Assembly (NCBI GenBank): GCA_002702945.1
Contig: PADF01000027.1
Coordinates: forward strand, 1-5,861
DNA: 5,861 bases
Source: Methanobacteriota archaeon
Lineage (GTDB): Archaea; Thermoplasmatota; Poseidoniia; Poseidoniales; Poseidoniaceae
Direction of reading: 5' to 3'
The notes under the pieces are model-generated. The model saw only the letters and a list, made by a program, of their open reading frames with translations, did no database searches and was not told the origin of the DNA. Numbering within the stretch: the stretch's first letter is position 1; each line of letters begins with the position of its first letter. The translations under genes were made by a program, and so were the position numbers. Below are positions 1 through 4,974 of the stretch, piece after piece.

Positions 1-816
1 CTAGATAACTGGCGCTTTGTTCATGCAGGATACGACCCTCGTATGCCGCTTGATGCACAAGGTGAGAAAGAATTGCTATGGATTCGTAAAATTTGGTATA
101 ATCACGAATCACCTGTTGACCCACAAAGAACCATCGTCTTTGGCCACACAACAACCACTAAAGTTGGAAAATCCAATGGCGGAGATATCGCTTATTCCAC
201 ATTCGACAATAATTTGGGCAATCCTGCATGGATAGGAATGGACGTGTGCGCATATAATCACATCTCGCCAGGCTTAGCAGCAATTGATATTGCAACATTG
301 GAAGTGATAAAGCAACCAACTCTAAGAAGCGATAGATGGTTTGAAGTCGACTCAAAACCAGTCAAGTTCTTTCCAAAATTACGCAAGAAAAAAGGTCGAT
401 GGAAACACCCTGACAATCGTAAAGAATCGCATGCTGCAGATAGTTTTGGACTAATTGCACTTAGGCAAAGGAGTAATAGAAATCGTGCTGCTGAGGATAA
501 AGCAAGGCATGATCTAAATAAAATTGGAATTACTATTCCTTCAATGAATGCACAAATGAAATCTGAACTTAACAAGCCATTCACTTGGAGAAAACTTGCA
601 CAAAGGGCAACTACAGCTTACAATGATAGGAATGAAATACCAGATGAATGGATTCACAATGGACATTTAATTCGGCTTGGACCTGGCACCGAAGCAGGTA
701 GATTTCCGCCCAAATTACCGGGGCCGAATTCCTTCCCAATATACTCTCGAGTCAAGAATAAAGATATGCGCTTGAAGATTCTAGTAGATGAAAAGTCTAG
801 AAGTGGTAGAGCATGA
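1..816 (+). CDS. PPP-family metallophosphatase (protein phosphatase / ApaH-like), 5'-truncated, with long basic C-terminal region
   Basis: The frame is open from the first base, so the gene begins upstream; 271 residues are visible. The first 105 or so match the C-terminal half of the PPP phosphoesterase fold shared by Ser/Thr protein phosphatases and symmetrical diadenosine tetraphosphatases. FVHAGYDP (visible residues 6-13) holds a metal-ligand His at 8, LLWIR is at 25-29, and VFGHT (46-50) holds the second metal His at 49. A stretch ending SPGLAAID is the usual last strand pair. The GDxHG, GDxxDRG and GNHE motifs would lie off the left edge. The remaining 165 or so residues are rich in Lys, Arg and Asn and match nothing I recognise; they may bind nucleic acid or another partner, but that is a guess. 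The substrate (phosphoprotein or dinucleotide) cannot be decided from this part. The family call is firm, the role is not. Confidence 0.85.
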   Translation, partial: LDNWRFVHAGYDPRMPLDAQGEKELLWIRKIWYNHESPVDPQRTIVFGHTTTTKVGKSNGGDIAYSTFDNNLGNPAWIGMDVCAYNHISPGLAAIDIATLEVIKQPTLRSDRWFEVDSKPVKFFPKLRKKKGRWKHPDNRKESHAADSFGLIALRQRSNRNRAAEDKARHDLNKIGITIPSMNAQMKSELNKPFTWRKLAQRATTAYNDRNEIPDEWIHNGHLIRLGPGTEAGRFPPKLPGPNSFPIYSRVKNKDMRLKILVDEKSRSGRA

Positions 817-971
817 AGGGATTTGCGAACTACTACTTCCATAATATAACTATTGCCGATTAAAGACGTAAAATATTATTAAAGAGTCATATTTCCCCGT
901 TTTCCGGAAATAAATAGGCATAAAACTCCTTAAAACATACCTTTAAGTGGTAGTAGTATGTTAGATAGTTC
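817..971. other. AT-rich intergenic region between phosphatase and small ORF
   Basis: I see no credible gene in these 155 bases. They contain a perfect 10-base palindrome TTTCCGGAAA (901-910), preceded by a short pyrimidine run (892-902) that could help end phosphatase transcription, and the TATA-like box for the next ORF (941-950). A 16-codon frame at 813-863 overlaps the phosphatase stop but is too short to call. Confidence 0.6.
941..950 (+). promoter_or_regulatory. TATA-like box for the 58-residue ORF
   Basis: CTTTAAGTGG has its TTTAAG core at 942-947, centred about 27 bases before the ATG at 972. That is the spacing expected when an archaeal TATA box places the transcription start at the start codon. 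It therefore suggests a leaderless mRNA and picks ATG 972 over the out-of-frame ATG at 958, which opens only 12 codons. The box is an imperfect match to the TTTAWA-type consensus, and no transcription start data are available. Confidence 0.45.
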
Positions 972-1148
972 ATGGAGAAACAAACCTCACCAGTAAGAAA
1001 TAGCCCGTCTCCTAGGGAGACTTTTGAACGAGCTTTAGCACTTGTAAGAAATCAAACTATAATGAGAGAGGATATTATGAGGTTCAGTCTAGAAACTGCC
1101 GCCAGACTTCAAAAAAACCGTGGTCCAATAATGCTTTATGGCCTATAA
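972..1148 (+). CDS. Small uncharacterised protein, 58 residues
   Basis: I do not recognise this ORF. It runs from ATG 972 to TAA 1146-1148 and begins MEKQTSPVRNSPSPRETFER. The first 15 residues are rich in Ser, Pro and Arg and probably disordered. Residues 16-50 look helical and amphipathic (for example FERALALVRN, then DIMRFSLETAARLQ), and the end is short and hydrophobic (PIMLYGL). There is no signal peptide, Cys pair or membrane segment. Support for a real gene is the TATA-like box at the leaderless distance, the ATG start, and a protein-like composition in a gap that is otherwise empty. It sits 41 bases before the exporter ATG on the same strand. An ORF of 58 codons can occur by chance, so the call is moderate. 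A DNA- or protein-binding helical peptide is possible but unproven. Confidence 0.5.
   Translation: MEKQTSPVRNSPSPRETFERALALVRNQTIMREDIMRFSLETAARLQKNRGPIMLYGL
1007..1025 (+). repeat. Hairpin followed by T4, inside the small ORF
   Basis: GTCTCC (1007-1012) and GGAGAC (1016-1021) form a perfect 6-bp stem with a 3-base TAG loop, followed directly by TTTT. It resembles a short intrinsic terminator or attenuator, but it lies in codons 12-18 of the small ORF, in the Ser-Pro-rich segment. Archaeal termination relies mainly on oligo-T, so the role is uncertain and chance is possible. Confidence 0.35.
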
Positions 1149-1150
1149 TA
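1144..1150 (+). promoter_or_regulatory. Possible TATA box for the exporter gene
   Basis: TATAATA overlaps the stop codon of the small ORF. A start about 26 bases downstream would give a leader of about 17 bases before ATG 1190. A second AT stretch, TTTAAT at 1167-1172, is too close to the ATG for standard spacing. No ribosome binding site is seen, and co-transcription with the small ORF is equally possible. Confidence 0.3.
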
Positions 1151-1189
1151 ATTGCAAGGTTTGATGTTTAATTCACTCTAGCCTTGCCC

Positions 1190-1816
1190 ATGGAAGGACT
1201 GGCTTGGGAGGCAATTTTTGCCGCAGGTACCTTCTTTTTCCTTGGTGCTATCTCACCTGGTCCTAGCGTTATGGTGGTGATTAGAAACACAATTCTTGGG
1301 GGTAGATCTCAAGGTGTAGCCTGTGCAATCGGCCACGGTATCGGTTTTGGAATATATGCAGGAAGCGCAGTCTTTGGATTAATTGTACTACTAGAGAATG
1401 CTCCAGATGTATTCTTAATTTTACAGTTAATTGGTGTTGGATTACTAATATGGTATGGTTACCTAATGTGGAATGATGAAGTAAATCTAGAAGAAAATGA
1501 GGAATTTGATAACAGTAAAATTAGGCGTCAAGGTTTCATTGAAGGTTTCTCTATTGCTTTCTTCAATCCCAAAATAGCGCTTTTCCTTGTTGCAATTCTT
1601 GCCCAAGTATTAGAGCCTGGAATGGGGATGGGCACTAAACTAGCTATTGGAATATTAGGCATGAGCATCGATATGGGGTGGTACCTAATTGTTGCATTAG
1701 CATTGACTGGAACTGGTGCAGTAGACTGGTTAAGAGTGAGAGGACAACTGATCTATCGTATTACTGCGGTTGCATTGTGGTTGTTTGCCGCTTCTGTACT
1801 ATACTCGATGGCATAG
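1190..1816 (+). CDS. LysE/RhtB-family amino-acid exporter
   Basis: This is a 208-residue integral membrane protein with about six hydrophobic segments, the size and shape of the LysE/RhtB family, which exports amino acids or similar small metabolites using the proton gradient. The family marks are visible: GAISPGPSVMVV near the N terminus (PGP at 23-25), the glycine-rich second segment GHGIGFGIYAGSA (48-60), and FNPKIALFLVA (125-135) with the conserved NPK. A polar, acidic loop (about 94-112) separates the two halves. The substrate cannot be read from sequence. I chose ATG 1190; a TTG two codons earlier (1184) is in frame but less likely. Its TAG is followed at once by the stop of the convergent fpg gene, with no spacer. 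A role in osmotic or amino-acid balance is inference only. Confidence 0.88.
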   Translation: MEGLAWEAIFAAGTFFFLGAISPGPSVMVVIRNTILGGRSQGVACAIGHGIGFGIYAGSAVFGLIVLLENAPDVFLILQLIGVGLLIWYGYLMWNDEVNLEENEEFDNSKIRRQGFIEGFSIAFFNPKIALFLVAILAQVLEPGMGMGTKLAIGILGMSIDMGWYLIVALALTGTGAVDWLRVRGQLIYRITAVALWLFAASVLYSMA

Positions 1817-2719
1817 TTATTTTTGACATCTAGGACAAAGAAATGTAGAACGGTTAGATTGTACTATTCTATCAATTATTCCGCCACATCCTTCCTTTAG
1901 ACAAGGTTCATCTTCTCTTCCATAAACACTGAACTGATGACTGAAGTAACCAAGATTACCATCGACATCAGCAAAGTCATTGAGAGTAGAGCCACCAGCA
2001 GCAATCGCTTTATTGAGAACCGTTTTCACCTCATCAACCAATCTATCCAGAGCCTTTGTCGGCTTTCCTGCTTTTGTGACTAATTTATACGCCTGCTTTG
2101 TTGGTGAAATTCCCGCTTTATGGAGTGCCTCACATGCATAGATATTTCCAACTCCGACAACAAATCTTTGATCTAATAATGTAGTCTTAATTGGAGAACG
2201 TTTTCCTTTACACCTATCTGCTGCAATCTGTGAATTCCAATCATCGAATGGCTCTGGGCCAAGGACTTCGAGTAAGGATTGGACCTGTTCTTCAGAGCGA
2301 TGAAATAACTTGACTATTCCAAATCTTCTCGGATCGGTATAAACCGAAATGGAACCATCTTCAAATCTTATTTCCATGTGGTCATGCTTGCCTTTGAAGC
2401 CAGTTTTTTCTCCGAAAATTGATTTCTTTTCAGAATTACTAAGATCATATTTGGAAACAGATTTAGAATCAAAAAGGGTATACTTTCCACTCATTCCAAG
2501 ATGGGAGAGGAAAACTAAATCTCCATCTGTATCGATTAAGAGATACTTTGCACGTCGTCTAACTGCAATAATTTTCTGACCCTTCATTTGCTCAGAGAAA
2601 TTCTCAGGAAAAGGATACCGTAGGTTTTCTCTACGTAAGATTACTTTTGAAACAGTCTTACCAACCCACGCTTTTTCAAGCCCGCTCTTGACCGTTTCAA
2701 CCTCTGGTAGTTCGGGCAT
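1817..2719 (-). CDS. mutM: Formamidopyrimidine-DNA glycosylase (Fpg/MutM), bacterial type
   Basis: This base-excision repair enzyme removes 8-oxoguanine and ring-opened purines and nicks the abasic site by beta/delta elimination. All key parts are present in 300 residues (usual length about 270). The N terminus MPELPEVE gives catalytic Pro2 and Glu3, and Lys58 sits in RRRAKYL. HLGMSG is at 73-78, TDPRRFG at 128-134, and the helix-two-turn-helix stretch GVGNIYACEALHKAGISP at 199-216. The C-terminal zinc finger has Cys273, Cys278, Cys295 and Cys298, with the DNA-contacting Arg290. Extra length comes from a polar insert at about 83-110. The first Cys pair is spaced C-x4-C, with GCGGIIDRIVQSNRSTF following, as I remember for alphaproteobacterial Fpg rather than the C-x2-C of E. 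coli. The gene follows the fibrillarin gene after 3 bases and has no clear ribosome binding site, so it is probably the last gene of that transcript. Transfer from bacteria is likely but not tested here. Confidence 0.96.
   Translation of the reverse strand: MPELPEVETVKSGLEKAWVGKTVSKVILRRENLRYPFPENFSEQMKGQKIIAVRRRAKYLLIDTDGDLVFLSHLGMSGKYTLFDSKSVSKYDLSNSEKKSIFGEKTGFKGKHDHMEIRFEDGSISVYTDPRRFGIVKLFHRSEEQVQSLLEVLGPEPFDDWNSQIAADRCKGKRSPIKTTLLDQRFVVGVGNIYACEALHKAGISPTKQAYKLVTKAGKPTKALDRLVDEVKTVLNKAIAAGGSTLNDFADVDGNLGYFSHQFSVYGREDEPCLKEGCGGIIDRIVQSNRSTFLCPRCQK
1820..1824 (+). terminator. Oligo-T terminator candidate after the exporter
   Basis: Five T residues start three bases after the exporter stop codon. 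Oligo-T on the non-template strand is the main archaeal termination signal. The run is the complement of the final AAAAA in the last codons of fpg, so the signal lies inside the neighbouring gene. Five T is short for an efficient terminator. Confidence 0.35.
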
Positions 2720-2722
2720 GTT

Positions 2723-3448
2723 CTACTCAATACGACGAGCCACAAAAAGAACATGGTTATCTTCATATCCAGTTAATTCAATGCTTTCCTCTATTTCAAA
2801 ACCATTTTCTGATAACTTTTCTTCAACAGATTTGAATAAATGTTGTTCGCCTTCTCCTGTCCATCTTTCACTAGCTGCTTTCAGTGACAATAATCCAATG
2901 CCCTCTAGATTCAAAAATCTCTTACATGCAGAAATAAAGATATCAACTTGACCCGATTGAGCAACATCTTGGAAAAGCCAGTCTACTCTGCGAGGGACTA
3001 ATACTCCCCATGCGGAATGCTTCCTTGCGTCACCTAAAACTGGCACAAGACCTGGTCGTGTTTTTGCTAAATGAGTAAGATCTCTCAAGCAACGAGAGGC
3101 TAAATCAACCGCAACTATTCGGCCTCCATGTTGATTATTTTGGCCACATAAATGGTCATAGAGATGGCTGATGGATGTACCATGGCCAGCACCAAGATAC
3201 AGCACAGTAGAACCTTTTTCTGGCAATAAATCGGATTTTTCATACTCGGTTCGCATGAGTCCTGCTCCAAGTTTGGAACGGTTCGGGTCCCATCTTCGAT
3301 ATTCAATTCCATCAAATCTCTTCAATGACTCACCATATACAGAGGATTTTGGATTAGCATTAATGCTCCAAATGGCTCTTCTCTCAAAGCGAACAGCCCA
3401 AGAAATCATTTCTGTAGCATTACGCTTATTTTTAGCCAAATTTTTCAC
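2723..3448 (-). CDS. flpA: Fibrillarin, rRNA 2'-O-methyltransferase of the box C/D RNP
   Basis: This S-adenosylmethionine-dependent methylase adds 2'-O-methyl groups to rRNA at sites chosen by box C/D guide RNAs, in complex with Nop5 and L7Ae. The 241 residues show the family marks: VYGE (37-40), RRWDPNRSKLGAGL (51-64), the SAM loop VLYLGAGHGTSISH (82-95), AVD (113-115), GDAR (139-142) and DVAQSGQ (161-167). Lys59, Asp161, Lys190 and His232 match the K-D-K-H active-site set of this fold. Translation starts at GTG 3446-3448, which follows the nop5 TAG with no gap. GAGG lies about four bases before the GTG, so translation is probably coupled to nop5. A later Met at residue 14 is a weaker alternative start. 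Length and motifs indicate an intact enzyme. Confidence 0.97.
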   Translation of the reverse strand: MKNLAKNKRNATEMISWAVRFERRAIWSINANPKSSVYGESLKRFDGIEYRRWDPNRSKLGAGLMRTEYEKSDLLPEKGSTVLYLGAGHGTSISHLYDHLCGQNNQHGGRIVAVDLASRCLRDLTHLAKTRPGLVPVLGDARKHSAWGVLVPRRVDWLFQDVAQSGQVDIFISACKRFLNLEGIGLLSLKAASERWTGEGEQHLFKSVEEKLSENGFEIEESIELTGYEDNHVLFVARRIE

Positions 3449-4492
3449 CTAGCCTCTACGTCGTGCTGGCTTTGAATTAGCAGATCTAATCGATTCGATT
3501 CTTTGTTCAATTTCATCGACTTGTTGTTGAGTCCAAGGTACTCCTTCAAATGCATCAACCTTAGCGGCGATACTTGCTTTTGCGGCTATTGTTCTAGCGA
3601 TTTTACCTCTAACCCAGCGCGGTGAACGTGAGATCCAAGGATGCATGAAAATATGTCCATGTTTGGGAGGTGGAGCGCCTGTTTTTAGATGGTTGAAGAA
3701 TGCTTTTTCAGCACCCAAAACCTGTACTGTTCCCGCTGGTAGTCTTGCTAGCCTCATTCTGCCATGTGCTTCAACACATAACCGAGCCGCTAGAATTGGA
3801 CCCAGCATAATAGATAATGAAGGAAGATGTTCTGTTGCCAATTCTCTAATTGCATTTTCTAATCTGTCCAGTTTGCCTCTAAATGTTGCAGTTGACTCGC
3901 CCCATTCTCTAAGTGTCTTCCACTCACTTTTCGACGGACCAACTGGAGGTAGAGAAACCTCTAATTTTTTGCTTAGATTTTCTAAACTATCGGCTTCACT
4001 AACCTGTTTAGCAAGACTAGTTCTATCCCTACCAAATCTTGCTTCAGGTAAAAATAAGCCGACCCATTCTACTAGCCTTGACTCCATGGTTAGATAGGTA
4101 CTCCTCATCTCATCACTTGCCCTTAACAAGTGTTCTAGACGCTTGTCTGGGTCACCTGCTGCTTGTGCAACTCCTTGATTAGCAAGAGCGATTGCTGCTG
4201 AATCTACAGCGCTTTGTGCTTCATTACTTGGTAGTGGGTAATCTGCTTCTGGAAGTTCCTCCTCACCATGAACAAGAGGTTTGGCCTCAGGAAATCGCTC
4301 AAGTAAAAGTCGTGCTTCAGGAGTCAATCCTCCTTGGGCAATACATTCTAACCTTTCAACAACTGCTCTTTGGTCATAGAAACCATCCCAATTATCTTGG
4401 TCCAAAATGGCACCTTCAGCGTTGACAACTGCTGCTGCCTGCCAATCATACCATAGCCACATAATACAAGCCACATCGTTTTTGGTCTTCAC
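3449..4492 (-). CDS. nop5: Nop5 (Nop56/58-like), scaffold of the box C/D RNP
   Basis: Nop5 bridges fibrillarin to the L7Ae-bound guide RNA. The 347-residue product has the usual three parts: an N-terminal fibrillarin-binding domain (about 1-75), a long helical coiled-coil that makes the Nop5 dimer (about 110-225), and the Nop domain that grips the kink-turn RNA and L7Ae (about 228-318). Clear signatures are LGPILAARLCVEAHGR (230-245), VLGAEKAFFNHLKTG (258-272), PPPKHGHIF (274-282) and RGKIARTIAAKASIAAKVDAF (295-315). An acidic Pro-rich linker lies at 75-90, and the protein ends in a short basic tail. The start is GTG 4490-4492, with a TATA box 26 bases upstream on this strand, which fits a leaderless mRNA. 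ATG 4460-4462 (residue 11, MWLWYDW) is a strong alternative, because the family usually begins close to this strand. It is first in the run nop5, fibrillarin, fpg. Confidence 0.97.
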   Translation of the reverse strand: MKTKNDVACIMWLWYDWQAAAVVNAEGAILDQDNWDGFYDQRAVVERLECIAQGGLTPEARLLLERFPEAKPLVHGEEELPEADYPLPSNEAQSAVDSAAIALANQGVAQAAGDPDKRLEHLLRASDEMRSTYLTMESRLVEWVGLFLPEARFGRDRTSLAKQVSEADSLENLSKKLEVSLPPVGPSKSEWKTLREWGESTATFRGKLDRLENAIRELATEHLPSLSIMLGPILAARLCVEAHGRMRLARLPAGTVQVLGAEKAFFNHLKTGAPPPKHGHIFMHPWISRSPRWVRGKIARTIAAKASIAAKVDAFEGVPWTQQQVDEIEQRIESIRSANSKPARRRG

Positions 4493-4514
4493 CCTTACCT
4501 AAGAAAAAGCTAAT

Positions 4515-4522
4515 CAATATAC
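4515..4522 (-). promoter_or_regulatory. TATA box for the nop5-fibrillarin-fpg transcript
   Basis: On the minus strand this reads GTATATTG, centred 26 bases before the GTG start of nop5, the textbook archaeal spacing for a leaderless start. A second candidate, TTTATACTA (4542-4550, minus), would give a leader of about 28 bases. The match is by spacing and base content only. Confidence 0.5.
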
Positions 4523-4575
4523 AAATGTAAAATTCGAAAAGTAGTATAAATTATTGTAAAAACTATGAATTATTG

Positions 4576-4583
4576 CATATATT
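4576..4583 (+). promoter_or_regulatory. TATA box for tfs
   Basis: CATATATT is centred about 31 bases before ATG 4611, predicting a transcript with a very short leader (about five bases) or none. No ribosome binding site lies before the ATG. Together with the minus-strand box at 4515-4522 this makes a compact divergent promoter. Confidence 0.5.
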
Positions 4584-4610
4584 CAAGTATTGGTTCTTTT
4601 AGCACTGTAT

Positions 4611-4964
4611 ATGTTTTGCCCGAAATGTGGAGCGCTATCATTCCCTGACCCTAGTGGTAATATTACCTGTCCTAACTACAAATGTGGATACAATGGTCCA
4701 GCAAATTTAGTGATCAAAGGTTCGGATGGTGAAGATGTCGATCTATCTAACATCAAATCCGAAACCAAATCTAAGGACAGAGAATATGAAATCATCAAAG
4801 ATTCTGATAAAATGCAAGGTATACTCACTAAAGATACATACATGTGTCCAAAATGTGATTGCATCGAAGTTTATGCATATCTTGAACAAACACGTTCATC
4901 TGATGAACCTGAAACAAGAATGCTAACATGTAAAGAATGTGGCCATGGATGGCGAGAATACTAA
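4611..4964 (+). CDS. tfs: Transcription factor S (TFS), TFIIS/RPB9-like cleavage factor
   Basis: TFS enters the RNA polymerase secondary channel and stimulates transcript cleavage in backtracked complexes. The 117-residue protein has two zinc ribbons joined by a charged linker. The N-terminal ribbon uses Cys3, Cys6, Cys20 and Cys25, the last pair spaced C-x4-C (CPNYKCGY). The C-terminal ribbon uses Cys79, Cys82, Cys107 and Cys110. The catalytic acidic tip is intact: QTRSSDEPETR (93-103) with Asp98-Glu99, which places Mg in the polymerase active site and separates TFS from RPB9. The protein ends GWREY, as is typical. I chose ATG 4611 because MFCPKCG is the family's usual beginning; an in-frame TTG at 4590 would add seven hydrophobic residues upstream and would ignore the TATA spacing. 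It converges on pcna with no spacer. Confidence 0.96.
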   Translation: MFCPKCGALSFPDPSGNITCPNYKCGYNGPANLVIKGSDGEDVDLSNIKSETKSKDREYEIIKDSDKMQGILTKDTYMCPKCDCIEVYAYLEQTRSSDEPETRMLTCKECGHGWREY

Positions 4965-4974
4965 TCAGTATTCT
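4955..4974. terminator. Perfect inverted repeat across the tfs/pcna stop codons
   Basis: AGAATACT (4955-4962) and AGTATTCT (4967-4974) form a perfect 8-bp stem with a 4-base AATC loop. The loop contains the last two bases of the tfs TAA and the first two of the pcna stop (minus strand). The symmetry arises because both genes end with GAATAC plus a stop, encoding Glu-Tyr in each protein. It could act as a terminator or mRNA 3'-end hairpin in both directions. The stem is AT-rich and no long oligo-T follows on either strand. Confidence 0.45.

Noticed and set aside
400..480. The stretch ESHAADSFGLIALRQR recalls the end of phage terminase nuclease domains
   Set aside because: There is no ATPase or other nuclease motif, the frame is continuous with the phosphatase core, and no phage genes lie nearby.
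258..584. A 108-codon open frame on the minus strand
   Set aside because: It is antisense to the phosphatase gene and its Leu/Ser-rich composition is typical of a shadow frame.
813..863. A 16-codon frame whose ATG overlaps the phosphatase stop (ATGA)
   Set aside because: The overlap is typical of coupled genes, but 16 codons is too short and the peptide shows nothing distinctive.
901..910. TTTCCGGAAA palindrome as an operator
   Set aside because: A single 10-base palindrome with no second copy in the window gives too little support to call a binding site.
829..957. ACTACTAC (829-836) and GTAGTAGT (950-957) could pair
   Set aside because: Eight bases of simple sequence 113 bases apart are likely to occur by chance.
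1930..1950. TGATGA and CTGA resembling C and D boxes of a guide RNA, attractive beside nop5 and fibrillarin genes
   Set aside because: The boxes are only a few bases apart with no room for a guide, and lie inside fpg coding sequence on the opposite strand.
3645..4097. A 150-codon open frame on the plus strand
   Set aside because: It lies wholly antisense to the coiled-coil and Nop domains of nop5 and has no family resemblance.
4894..4908. Palindrome GTTCATC-T-GATGAAC in tfs
   Set aside because: It falls on the codons of the conserved SSDEP catalytic tip, so protein constraint explains it.
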